Source of the DNA: Chloroflexota bacterium
Lineage (GTDB): Bacteria > Chloroflexota > Dehalococcoidia > CAUJGQ01
Assembly (NCBI GenBank): GCA_963170165.1
Contig: CAUJGQ010000016.1
Span: forward strand, 1 to 45,561
Direction: 5' to 3'
DNA: 45,561 nt
Position numbers and translations under genes: made by a program. This document shows, one piece after another, positions 8,812-17,600 of this stretch. The notes under the pieces were generated by a model, which saw only the letters and a program-made list of their open reading frames with translations, made no database searches and was not told the origin of the DNA. Positions within the stretch are counted from its first letter, which is position 1. Every line of letters begins with the position of its first letter.

Positions 8812-11607
8812 ATGCCGAGCCGTTGGGCCCCGGGGGCCACGCTTGTTGCCCTCCTCACCTCCCTATCCGTTTTCGTGTTTGCCGGTGCTCCCCCTGCCGC
8901 CGCCCAGTCCGCGCCGCTGCCCCGGCTGGCGCACACAGCCACCGCTGAGCCGCACCCCGTCACAACGGGTGCGCTGCCGTCGCCCCTGCGCGAAGGTGTC
9001 CGGCCGGACCCAGGCACGGCAGAGCTGCCGCCACCGCTCCGCCGCACGCCGCGCAAAGACGCCCCAGCCGGGCCGCTCACCACCGGTAGCAGCCGGGCGG
9101 ACTCGCCCCGTGCCGAGCGCGAGACGCTGGGCACGCTCCGCCAGTTTGACGGCTTTGCCGAGAGCGAGGCCCGGCGGCTCCCGCCCGACCCGTCCGTAGC
9201 CGTGGGGCCAAACGACATTGTGCAGACGGTCAACGCCTCGTGGAAGGCGTTCAGCAAGACCGGCGCGGTCACCCGTGGGGCGGTCACCTTTCGCGCCTGG
9301 TTTGCGGATCTGAGCCCGGCGCTGGACGGCTTCTTCAATCCGCGGGCGATGTACCGCGATGGCCATTACTACATCGTGGTCGCGTACCTGGACATGGCCG
9401 CCGAGCGGTCGTTTCTGGCCGTGTCCGTCTCGCAGAGCAGCAACCCCAACGGTAGCTGGTGCAACTACGCGCTGAACGGTGTGATGGGGGCCACGCGGGA
9501 CGATTTCGCCTATGCCGACTTTCCCGGCGTAGGGCTGACCGCTGGCGCGCTGGTGATCGGTACCGACCACTACCGGTTCAGCGATGGGGAGTTCACCGGG
9601 GCGATGATGACGGTAGTGCCGCGCGGCGATCTGGAGCGGTGCGGCGCAGCCACAGTGCGCCAGTTCACCGGCTTCGTCAACGAGGACGGCGGCCGGGCAA
9701 TCGGCCTGCAACCAGCGCTCGATTGGGACAGCTCCGGCCCGATCTACGCGGTCAACTCGCGCAGTCCCTTCGCCTCGTGGGCAAACAGCGTCAGCGTCTG
9801 GCGGCTGGACCACGCCCTGACCGACAGCACCTGGGACCGGTTCACGGTGGGGACGCAAGGCTACAGCAATCCGCCCGATGCCCCCCAGCCCAACACCGGC
9901 ACGCGCATCCCCACCGGCAACGCCGCCATGCTGGGGGCGCAGAAGCGCAACAACGTGCTGTGGGCGGTGCACGGCAGCGCCGTCAATCCCGGTTGCGGCA
10001 GCGCCTGGCAATCCGGCGTGCACTGGCTGGCGCTCAACGCCCCGGCCACGGGCGCGCCGTCGCTCCAGCAGGATGGGCTGCTGTACGGCGCCTGCGGTGA
10101 GGCGTACTTCGCCCCCAATCTGGGCGTGGACGGCGCGGGCAACCTGGCCGTTGCGTTCAACCGCTCCAGCAGCAGCGTGGCCGTGCAGGTGCGCTATGCC
10201 GGCCGTCATACCAGCGACCCGCCCGGTACGCTCCAGCCCAGCGAGCTGCTGATCCAGAGCGGGGCGTACACCGAAACGCGCTACTGGTGGGGCAACTTTG
10301 CCGGTGTGCACGTGGACACCGCGGACCCGGGCACGCTGTGGATCACGGGCCCGTACCTGCGCGGTACCAACTCCTGGGGCACCCGCATCGGTCAGGTGAG
10401 CGTGACGGGTACGGCCGCCGCGCCACCGGCGGCGCCTGCCAACCTGCGGCTGGGGACGGTCACCGACAGCAGCATCCAGGTACGCTGGGATGACCAATCG
10501 TCCACCGAGACGGCATTTGAGGTGCAGCACACGCCCGCCGGCTCGACCAGCTGGAGCACCGTCAGCGTGGGGGCAGGGGCGACGTCATGGACCCACACCG
10601 GGCTGACGGCGGGGCGGTCGTATCAGTACCGGGTACGTGCCTGCAACAGCGCCGGCTGCTCGGCGTACACGGCCACGCTCACGGGCACGACCACCGGCGG
10701 CGCGCCGCCTGCCACACCAGCCAACGTCCGCCCCGGCACGGTAACGGACACCAGCATTCAGATCCGGTGGGATGACGCCAGTAGCGATGAGACCGCCTTC
10801 GAGATCGCGTGGACGGCCGCCAGCCCGATCGGCTACAGCATCGTCTCGCTGGCGGCCGGCACGCAACTTTGGACGCACACCGGGGTGACGGCGGGCAAGG
10901 CGTATTACTACCATGTCCGCGCCTGCCGCGGCGCCACCTGCTCGGCCTGGACCGGAGCGCTGACGGTGACCGCAGGCAGCCCGCCTGCCACGCCGGTGAA
11001 CGCCCGGCTGGGCACGGTCACCAACAGCAGCATCCAGGTGTTGTGGAACGATGTCGCCGGCAACGAGACGGCCTACCACGTCACCTGGAGCCGCTCGGAG
11101 CCGATCAGCTGGCAGACGGTGGCATTACCGGCGGGGGCGACAAGCTGGCAGCATACCGGCCTGGGGCCGGGGGAAACGTACTACTACTTTGTCCGCTCCT
11201 GCCGGGGCGAGGCGTGCTCGGCGTATACGCCCGGTGTGGTGGGCACCACCGGCGGCGTCAATCCACCGGCCCTGCCGGAGAACCTGCGCGCCGGGAACAC
11301 CACCGCCACCAGCATCCAGATCCTGTGGGACGATGCCTCCGGAGACGAAACCGGCTTTGAGGTAGCATGGACACCGGTCAGCGCACAGACGTGGAGCACC
11401 GTCCGCCTGGGCGCCAATACCACGAGCTGGACGCACAGCGGGCTGAGCGCGGGCAGCAGCTATTACTACGCCGTACGCTCCTGCAAGGGCGGCGTCTGCT
11501 CGGCGTACACCGGCGCCATCGCCGCCGGTACCAGCGGCGCGCGCCCGCCCGTGACGGACAGCGCCGCGCCCGTGCCGCAGCCGCCGCTGCCGGCGCCGCC
11601 GCCTTAG
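8812..11607 (+). CDS. Secreted protein with four tandem fibronectin type III domains
   Basis: A 931-residue exported protein. Residues 1-31 are a signal peptide ending AAA-Q. A Pro-rich linker runs to about 100. Residues about 110-530 look like a sialidase-style beta-propeller (DPSVAVGPNDIVQTVN, a repeated 'FNPRAMYRDGHYYIVV' type segment). Four FN3 repeats follow at about 536-626, 633-721, 723-812 and 818-906, each with SIQxxWDD, ETAF/ETGFE and a Cys pair near RACxxxxCSAYT. The tail is Pro-rich (PQPPLPAPPP) with no anchor. It probably acts on or binds extracellular polymers. The stop TAG overlaps the stop of the convergent methyltransferase gene (TTAG). Confidence 0.82.
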   Translation: MPSRWAPGATLVALLTSLSVFVFAGAPPAAAQSAPLPRLAHTATAEPHPVTTGALPSPLREGVRPDPGTAELPPPLRRTPRKDAPAGPLTTGSSRADSPRAERETLGTLRQFDGFAESEARRLPPDPSVAVGPNDIVQTVNASWKAFSKTGAVTRGAVTFRAWFADLSPALDGFFNPRAMYRDGHYYIVVAYLDMAAERSFLAVSVSQSSNPNGSWCNYALNGVMGATRDDFAYADFPGVGLTAGALVIGTDHYRFSDGEFTGAMMTVVPRGDLERCGAATVRQFTGFVNEDGGRAIGLQPALDWDSSGPIYAVNSRSPFASWANSVSVWRLDHALTDSTWDRFTVGTQGYSNPPDAPQPNTGTRIPTGNAAMLGAQKRNNVLWAVHGSAVNPGCGSAWQSGVHWLALNAPATGAPSLQQDGLLYGACGEAYFAPNLGVDGAGNLAVAFNRSSSSVAVQVRYAGRHTSDPPGTLQPSELLIQSGAYTETRYWWGNFAGVHVDTADPGTLWITGPYLRGTNSWGTRIGQVSVTGTAAAPPAAPANLRLGTVTDSSIQVRWDDQSSTETAFEVQHTPAGSTSWSTVSVGAGATSWTHTGLTAGRSYQYRVRACNSAGCSAYTATLTGTTTGGAPPATPANVRPGTVTDTSIQIRWDDASSDETAFEIAWTAASPIGYSIVSLAAGTQLWTHTGVTAGKAYYYHVRACRGATCSAWTGALTVTAGSPPATPVNARLGTVTNSSIQVLWNDVAGNETAYHVTWSRSEPISWQTVALPAGATSWQHTGLGPGETYYYFVRSCRGEACSAYTPGVVGTTGGVNPPALPENLRAGNTTATSIQILWDDASGDETGFEVAWTPVSAQTWSTVRLGANTTSWTHSGLSAGSSYYYAVRSCKGGVCSAYTGAIAAGTSGARPPVTDSAAPVPQPPLPAPPP

Positions 11608-12332
11608 CCTGCGGGCACGCGCGCCAGGAAGCTGGCGTAATCGACGAAGGCCGCCAGGCCGCGCCGCTCCAAGGCGACATCCTGCTCCATCGCGGTGGCG
11701 AAGGCATCGTCTCCGGCGGCGCGTTCGGCGGCGGCGGTGGCGAGCATCGGCGCGTGGTACGGCTCCCACGTCTCCGCACCGTGCACGACGATGCGCTCCA
11801 CCCGCAGGCCGCAGCGCTCGATGACGGCGGCATACTCGGCGGCGGAGTTGGTGGTAGGCAGGCTGGCGAACCAGGACCACTCCGGGCCGAGCGGCGCATC
11901 GGGCTGCACCCGCCAAACGATATCGGAGACCGCCACCACGCCGCCGGGGCGGACGGCGCGCGCCAGCTCGCGCAGACACGGCTCCAGCCCGACGATGGAA
12001 GGCGCACCGATGCAGTAGCCGCCGTCCGCCGCGCCGTCCCGCAGCGGCAGGCGGGCGCCGTCTCCCAGCACGAACGCCACCTGCCTGGCCAGCCCGCGGG
12101 CTACCCGCTTGCGCGCCGCCACGCGCACAAACGGCGGCCAGCGGTCTACCCCCAGCACGGTATACCCGGCCTCTGCCATCCGGCAGGCGGCCTCACCCTT
12201 GCCGGAGGCAACCTCCACCAGCCGTGCCGCCCCGGTCCCGGCGAGCGCCGCTTGCAGCAGCGCCAGCGTCTCCGGCTCGGCTGGGGTGAGGAACTCCTGC
12301 CCAGCGTAGATGCGCGACCAGCGGTCCGTCAT
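11604..12332 (-). CDS. Class I SAM-dependent methyltransferase
   Basis: A 242-residue cytosolic protein with a Rossmann methyltransferase core: motif I LVEVASGKGEAACRMAEAG, then VLGVDRWPPF (acidic residue after strand 2), FVLGDGARLPL (motif II/III region) and RPGGVVAVSDI (post-III). The first Gly of the usual GxGxG loop is Ala-Ser, as in several ubiE/Methyltransf_11 relatives. The substrate is unknown. The ATG overlaps the stop of CoA-transferase beta by 4 nt (ATGA), so it is the last gene of the leftward acyl-CoA block and is translationally coupled to it. Confidence 0.85.
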   Translation of the reverse strand: MTDRWSRIYAGQEFLTPAEPETLALLQAALAGTGAARLVEVASGKGEAACRMAEAGYTVLGVDRWPPFVRVAARKRVARGLARQVAFVLGDGARLPLRDGAADGGYCIGAPSIVGLEPCLRELARAVRPGGVVAVSDIVWRVQPDAPLGPEWSWFASLPTTNSAAEYAAVIERCGLRVERIVVHGAETWEPYHAPMLATAAAERAAGDDAFATAMEQDVALERRGLAAFVDYASFLARVPAG

Positions 12333-13069
12333 GCGACGCCCGCTGCCCGCGCCTTGGCGACGAACTGTGGGTAGGTGGTGGCGATCTCATCCAGCACGGG
12401 GCCACGCAGCGTAGCCAGCTCCTCGGCGGACGGCGGCAGGGTGGGACCGGCGCCGGCGGCCAGCGCCAGGTCAAAGCCGGTATTGGCGGCCACCTCCTCC
12501 AGCGTATGGCCGGGGTGATACGACTCCAGCTCCAGCCGGCCGGCGTCCTGGTTGTAGGTCAGCAGCGCCAGCGGCGTCACCACCTTGCTCGGCCCGCCCG
12601 GGCGGCGCACCCACTCCGGCGAAGCACCGGGGCTGGTGACGAAGTCTACCTTGGGCACAAACAGGCGGCGGCTGTGCTCGGTGCGGAACAGGATCACCCG
12701 CTTGGTGACGAAGTACAGCACGCCCGAGCCAAAGGCGCCGGGGAAGCGGCGAGCGGGCTGCTCGTAATCGCCCAGGACGTGCAGATTGATGTTGGCCTCG
12801 GCGTCGATCTGGATACCGCCAAGGAAGAACAGGTCCAGCCGCCCGCGCTGGGCAAAGTCAAAGAACTCCTTGCCGCTGGCGAACGGGTAATAGCGCTCGG
12901 AGCCGAGGATGATCACCCGTGTACGCGGCGCATGCAGCCGCTGTGCCAGCAGCACACCGCTGGCGGGGATGGGCGAGTTCGCCCCGGTGGCGACCGTCTC
13001 CCCATCGCGCACCTGGCGGCTGATCACCACCGACATCATCTCTTCCGGGGTGAAGGCGAGATCGGCCAT
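12329..13069 (-). CDS. CoA-transferase subunit beta (glutaconate/3-oxoacid CoA-transferase family I)
   Basis: A 246-residue subunit. Family features include the RGRLDLFFLGGIQIDAEANI segment (matching 'DvgfLGaaQiD..GNiN'), LGDYEQPARRFPG, VTKRVILF, and the late VVTPLALL and GHTLEEVAANTGF. The catalytic Glu of true CoA-transferases should lie near residues 55-60; E58 in ILGSERYY is the only candidate, so hydrolase-like (IpdB-type) chemistry is also possible. The start at 13069 has AAGGGAGGAC. It lies downstream of the alpha-subunit gene with a 94 nt gap and overlaps the methyltransferase start. Confidence 0.85.
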   Translation of the reverse strand: MADLAFTPEEMMSVVISRQVRDGETVATGANSPIPASGVLLAQRLHAPRTRVIILGSERYYPFASGKEFFDFAQRGRLDLFFLGGIQIDAEANINLHVLGDYEQPARRFPGAFGSGVLYFVTKRVILFRTEHSRRLFVPKVDFVTSPGASPEWVRRPGGPSKVVTPLALLTYNQDAGRLELESYHPGHTLEEVAANTGFDLALAAGAGPTLPPSAEELATLRGPVLDEIATTYPQFVAKARAAGVA

Positions 13070-13163
13070 CGGCGGTCCTCCCTTCCGTCGAGCTTGCAGC
13101 GGCCGGGGGCCCCTCGCCCGCCACGGCAGGGGACGAGGGGCCGTCTCCGGCTGCCCCACGGCA

Positions 13164-14009
13164 TTAGTCACCCACGGGCGCAGCCAGCACCTGTTCCAGA
13201 TAGGCAGCGTGATGCTCCGGGCCGGTGACCTCGCCGGCCAGGTAGGCGGCCCAGGCGTCCTGGGTGCGGGCGGCGGTGACGTAGCGCTCGACGGCGGCGT
13301 GGTCCTCGCGGTAGTGGGGGCTGCAACCCATCGGATGCGCGCCGTGCGGGGCCGGGGCCACGACATGCACGTAGATACCGGGGATCACCTGCTCGTTCGC
13401 GCCGATCTGCTCCGGCTCTCCGGCAAGCACCTCCTCCACGGTGGCGATGACGAAGCGGGCCGCCTGAGCCAGCAGCGGCGCATCGCCGCGAGCGGGCAGC
13501 ACCAGGCTGCCATCTGGCAGGGCGCGGGAGGCGTGAATCAGGGCAAAATCCGGGGTAATGGCCGGGACAACGGCCACCTGGTACGCCGGGTTGAACGGGT
13601 CGGGCACGGTGCGGAAGTCATCGCGCACGCGCATCAGGTCCGAGCCGGCCAGGCCGGGCACCGGGGCGAAGGTGAGCCCAGACGCTCCAGCCTGGAGCGC
13701 CATCAGCATCACCGGTCAGGTCGAGTCCTTGATCCGGACGCTGCGATCCACCGCCGCGCGGGAGAAGTTGGGGGCAAAGCCGCTCTCGCCGAGCTGCACG
13801 GCTGATGATTCGACGGAGCGTACGCAGCCGGCGCCGATCAGCAGGTCTGCCGCCAGCCCGCCGGTGGGCACGCCCACCAGATGCAGGTCGCGCGCGCCGC
13901 GCTTGACCAGCGCCCGCACCACGGCCATTGGCGCGGGGGCCACCATACCAATCGAGGCGCCGTCCGGAATCAGCGCGGCGGCTGCTTCCGGGGTGAGGAA
14001 CTGAGCCAT
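13164..14009 (-). CDS. CoA-transferase subunit alpha, candidate selenoprotein (in-frame TGA at codon 98)
   Basis: The ATG at 14009-14007 opens a frame with IPDGASIGMVAP, VKRGARDLHLVGVPTGG and ADLLIGAGCV. These are typical of glutaconate-type alpha subunits. The frame hits TGA at 13718-13716 in the context KDST-TGA-PVMLMALQAGASG. Family members commonly read DSTCPA/PV, so the TGA replaces a cysteine. The same frame then continues with family sequence (GLAGSDLMRVRDDF, YQVAVVPAITPDFALIH, MGCSPHYREDH) to TAA at 13166-13164, for 281 residues in total, the normal family length. A strong hairpin follows the TGA (separate entry). Selenocysteine is my preferred reading; a nonsense mutation is the alternative. 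Automated annotation would give two fragments. Confidence 0.75.
13681..13701 (-). promoter_or_regulatory. SECIS-like hairpin after the CoA-transferase TGA
   Basis: On the minus strand, 13701 down to 13681 folds into a nine-pair stem with one G-U pair and a GGC triloop; if the innermost A-U pair is opened the loop is AGGCU. The loop begins 23 nt after the TGA. Bacterial SECIS elements are known to sit directly 3' of the UGA with an apical loop about 16-37 nt away and G at the loop start, and this fits. GC-rich coding DNA forms hairpins often, so structure alone is not proof. Confidence 0.6.
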
Positions 14010-14109
14010 CCCGTTGCCTCCTTGTTGTGGTGCGGCCAGCATACTCCTTTCCACCGGCCGGCGCGTCCGCAGCGGCAAACCTCCGCTCCAGCGTGCAGGG
14101 GCGCCCCTC

Positions 14110-16443
14110 TCAGATGAACAGGCCATCACCGATGCCGCCGGCGATCTGCTCGTCGCTCCAGCCCAGCAGTTCGCCGTAGACCGCGAAGCTGTGCTCGCCG
14201 AAGGCAGGCGGAGCGGCGGGCAGCGGCAACGGCCTGCCCGCGATACGCACCGGGAAGCGGTCCATGGCTATGTCTCCGTGGGTGGGGTGAGCGGCGCTGG
14301 CCAGCCAGCCGCGGGCGGCCAGCTGCGCATCGCGCTCGCTCAGGTCCTGCGCGTTCTGCACCGTGCCCGCCGCCACACCGGCCGCCTGCAACTGCCGCAT
14401 CGCTCCCTCTGCCTCGCGCGCCGCCGCCCACTCCGCCAGCCGCGCATCGATGCGGGCGCGGGCGGCGCGCCTGCCATCCACGGTGGCCAGTTCCGGCGCG
14501 CTCAGCCCTGGTTCTCCCACGGCAGCGGCCAGCCGCGCCCACTCGGCATTATCGCGCGCGGCCACCGCCAGCCAGCGGCCGTCTGCGCAACGGTAGACCT
14601 CGTGCGGCGCCGGGTCGGAGAAGGGGTCGCGGTTGCCCGCCGCCACCGGCTCGCGGCCGGTGTTGAGGTACTCCACGTAGGCCGCGCCGGTGAGGAAGAC
14701 GCCCACCTCCAGCTGTGAGAGGTCGATATCCTGGCCGCGGCCGGTGCGCTCGCGGGCGTGCAGCGCCTCCAGCAGGGCGAGTGCCCCAGCCAGGCCGCTG
14801 GCGTGGTCGTTATAGGAGAAGCCGTAGCCGCAGTCGCGCTCGCCCGCGGGGCCGGTGAGCGCCGTCAGCCCGCAGAGGGCATGAATGGTGGGGGCGTAGG
14901 TGACAAAGTCGCGCCAGGGACCGGTACGGCCGCAGCCGGATAAGCCGGCCGTGATGATGCGCGGGTTCCAGGCGCGCAGCTGCTCGGCGCCCAACCCCCA
15001 GCGCTCCAGCACGCCGGCGCTGAAGTTATCGATGACGATGTCGGAGCGCTCCACCAGCCCGCGCATCACCTCCAGGGCGCGGGGGTGCTTCATGTTCAGG
15101 CGGATGGAGCGCTTGCCTCGCCCCCACATCATGAAGTACGGGTGGTCATTGCCGTTCGCCCCCTGCGAGCGCACCTCCGTCTGAATGCGAATGATGTCCG
15201 CACCCAGCTCGGCCAGGGTGCGCGTTGCCCACGGCCCGGCCAGCACCCAGGTAAAATCCAGCACCCGCACCCCGGCAAGCGGCCGGTCCGGCGGCGCGCC
15301 CGTACCGGTGGGGGCAGCAGCGCGCACGGGCCAGGCGGCAAGCGCCGTTGCCGGCGGCTCGGGCGCGGCGGGCGGCGGCGCGGGTGGCGGAGCGGGCGTC
15401 TCCGGCAGGCGCACGAGCGGGCCGGGGATGCGTACCTCCGGCCCGTCCCACGCCACGGCGCGGAACACTCCCCGTGCCTCTAGCTGGGGCGAGGCTGCCG
15501 CTTCTGCTACACCTTGCACCAGGCCGTACGGCAGCCCGCGCCGCTGCCCTTCCAGAAACAGCGCCGCCGCCGCCTTGTCCCTGGCCCAGGCGCGGATCGC
15601 ATCCATGAAGGCCAGCATCCGCGCGGCGTAGGTGGGTCCGGGCGCCATCGTGCGCAGGTCCTCGAAGCCGTCGATACCGTGCTCCGCCAGCCAGTCGATC
15701 TGCTCGCCCAGGGCACTGGCGGGGGTGATCATAATGTGGCCGTCGCGGCAGGCCATCACGTCGTAGGCGGAGGACCAGTGCAGCGCCCGCTGCCGCTGAG
15801 CGATGGCGCGCGGCAACTGGTTCTGGAAGAACCAGTACATCAGCACCTGCTCGGTGTTGGCGATGACGGCCTCGTGCAGCGAGAGATCAAGGTGCACGCC
15901 GCGGCCGGAGCGCAGCGCCGCCAGGGCGCAGATGGCGGCGTAGAAGCTGCCGGTCATCGCGGTCTGCCGCCCCCAGCCGTTGACGGGCGCCTCCGGCCCG
16001 CCGGTGACGGACAGCACGCCACCCAGCGCCGCCTGCACCAGGTCTCCCGCCTGCCAGCCGGCGCGCGGCCCTTCCCGGCCGAACGGTGTCAGGGAGATGT
16101 GCACCAGCCGGGGGTTGTCTTGGGTGAGATCGGGGAAATCAAGCCCGCGTGCGGCCAGGCGGCCGGGCGGCTCTGTCTCGATGAGGATGTCCGCGCGGGC
16201 GGCGAGGGCGCGGAAGGTGTCGCGGCCGTCGGGGCGGTCCAGGTCCAGCGGCAGGAAGCGGGTACCGCCGTCCAGCCACCAATCGAGCACGCCACCGCGC
16301 ACGTTCAGCGGCGGGCCGGGATCGCCCCGGCGCAACCGCAACACATCCGCCCCTGCCTCGGCGAGGAGCTTGCCCGCCGCCCGCCCGCTCGCATCCGTCA
16401 GATCCAGCACCCGCACCCCGGCGAGCGCGCCCCCTGTTGCCAT
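14110..16443 (-). CDS. Tandem CaiB/BaiF (family III) CoA-transferase fusion
   Basis: A 777-residue protein made of two CaiB-like halves joined by a Pro/Ala-rich linker at about residues 340-385. Half one begins LAGVRVLDLTDASGRAAGKL; half two begins LAGVRVLDFTWVLAGPWATR, with the family's RIQTE, GRGKRSIRLNMKHP and GYGFSYNDHASG features. Half one is shorter and its start is less canonical. The residues at the usual catalytic Asp site read Glu in both halves (SLHEAV, SQLEVG), so activity in either half is uncertain. The expected reaction is CoA transfer between acids. GGGAGGGG precedes the ATG. It is the first gene of the leftward block with CoA-transferase alpha and beta, pointing to degradation of an organic acid. 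Confidence 0.87.
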   Translation of the reverse strand: MATGGALAGVRVLDLTDASGRAAGKLLAEAGADVLRLRRGDPGPPLNVRGGVLDWWLDGGTRFLPLDLDRPDGRDTFRALAARADILIETEPPGRLAARGLDFPDLTQDNPRLVHISLTPFGREGPRAGWQAGDLVQAALGGVLSVTGGPEAPVNGWGRQTAMTGSFYAAICALAALRSGRGVHLDLSLHEAVIANTEQVLMYWFFQNQLPRAIAQRQRALHWSSAYDVMACRDGHIMITPASALGEQIDWLAEHGIDGFEDLRTMAPGPTYAARMLAFMDAIRAWARDKAAAALFLEGQRRGLPYGLVQGVAEAAASPQLEARGVFRAVAWDGPEVRIPGPLVRLPETPAPPPAPPPAAPEPPATALAAWPVRAAAPTGTGAPPDRPLAGVRVLDFTWVLAGPWATRTLAELGADIIRIQTEVRSQGANGNDHPYFMMWGRGKRSIRLNMKHPRALEVMRGLVERSDIVIDNFSAGVLERWGLGAEQLRAWNPRIITAGLSGCGRTGPWRDFVTYAPTIHALCGLTALTGPAGERDCGYGFSYNDHASGLAGALALLEALHARERTGRGQDIDLSQLEVGVFLTGAAYVEYLNTGREPVAAGNRDPFSDPAPHEVYRCADGRWLAVAARDNAEWARLAAAVGEPGLSAPELATVDGRRAARARIDARLAEWAAAREAEGAMRQLQAAGVAAGTVQNAQDLSERDAQLAARGWLASAAHPTHGDIAMDRFPVRIAGRPLPLPAAPPAFGEHSFAVYGELLGWSDEQIAGGIGDGLFI

Positions 16444-16631
16444 GACCCCTCCCGCGCCTCGACATCCTGAGCGGCCCCATTCTACGCGGAGCAACGCCAT
16501 CAGGGGATCGCGCGCGGCCGGGGGCCGGTGCTCGGCACCGTGTTGATATGGCGATGCACTACTGGTAGCGTGGCCGCAAGCGTGCTCGTGCAGCGCCGGC
16601 GTCTGGTACTGACGAGCGGGAGGTGTGGCCG

Positions 16632-17600
16632 ATGAGCGCGCCACCGCGGAGACGGCAGCTGGAAGATAGCGTTCCAAGCGCCGCTTGGTCGCTGGCCCAG
16701 GTGAACAACCAGACTGCCCTTCCTGCGATTGCCAAAGACCGGATACTCACCGAGGCCATTGAGGACGCAGTAAAGCGCTTGCCGACACACCATGACTTGC
16801 GCGTTGGCGATGCCCGGCATCTGTCCACGCTTCCAGAATCCAGTGTCCACCTCGCACTCACGTCGCCGCCATACTGGACCCTCAAGAAGTACCCTGAGCG
16901 CAATGGCCAGCTCGGTGCGGTGGAAGACTACGAGGACTTCCTAGAACAGTTGGATAACGTATGGAGAGAGGTATTTCGCGCACTCGTACCGGGCGGGCGG
17001 CTGATAATCGTCGTGGGGGATGTTTGCCTATCACGTCGTCAGTTCGGGCGGCATGTTGTGATGCCGCTGCACGCAGGGATCCAAGAGCACTGTCGCAGGC
17101 TTGGCTTTGACAATCTTGCCCCGATTATCTGGTACAAGGTAAGCAATGCAAGGCTAGAAGTAGAGAATGGTTCTAGCTTCTTGGGTAAACCATATGAACC
17201 TGGTGGCGTGATTAAGCATGATGTTGAATGGATTCTCTTTCAGCGCAAGCCAGGTGGATATCGCAAACCTTCCTTAGCAGAACGCATTCTCTCTGTTATT
17301 CCGGAAGCAAGCCATCGCGAATGGTTCCAACAGATATGGACAATCTCTGGCGCATCGACACGCCTTCATCCGGCGCCCTTCCCGTTGTCGCTAGCAGAAC
17401 GGCTGGTGCGAATGTTCAGCTTCGTCGGCGACACCGTCTTAGATCCGTTTATGGGCACTGGAACAACGAATCTCGCGGCGGCACGATGGGGGCGCGATAG
17501 CATCGGCGTTGACATCGAACCGCACTATGTTGCCATGGCGCAGCGCCGGCTCAATGAGAGAGCCGTCCATCAAGGCCGTTTCTTGGACATAACTGGATGA
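16632..17600 (+). CDS. DNA methyltransferase, beta class (restriction-modification)
   Basis: A 322-residue enzyme with motif IV TSPPY (residues 77-81) ahead of motif I DPFMGTGTT (271-279), the beta-class order. TSPPYW is typical of N4-cytosine or N6-adenine methyltransferases. GIDVE-like GVDIEPHYVAMAQRR follows. It should protect host DNA at the site cut by the adjacent nuclease. GGGAGGTGTGGCCG precedes the ATG. Its stop overlaps the nuclease start (ATGA). The DNA here has visibly more A/T and more AT-rich codons than neighbours, in keeping with horizontal acquisition. The recognition site is inferred only from the partner. Confidence 0.9.
   Translation: MSAPPRRRQLEDSVPSAAWSLAQVNNQTALPAIAKDRILTEAIEDAVKRLPTHHDLRVGDARHLSTLPESSVHLALTSPPYWTLKKYPERNGQLGAVEDYEDFLEQLDNVWREVFRALVPGGRLIIVVGDVCLSRRQFGRHVVMPLHAGIQEHCRRLGFDNLAPIIWYKVSNARLEVENGSSFLGKPYEPGGVIKHDVEWILFQRKPGGYRKPSLAERILSVIPEASHREWFQQIWTISGASTRLHPAPFPLSLAERLVRMFSFVGDTVLDPFMGTGTTNLAAARWGRDSIGVDIEPHYVAMAQRRLNERAVHQGRFLDITG

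Noticed and set aside
8863-10530. 555-codon minus-strand frame opposite the FN3 protein
   Set aside because: It is antisense to a secreted FN3 protein with clear repeats; its composition (Arg, Gly, His rich) is typical of shadow frames.
10420-11530. DNA repeats at regular spacing that might be a CRISPR or VNTR
   Set aside because: They are diverged, about 270-bp coding repeats that encode FN3 domains.
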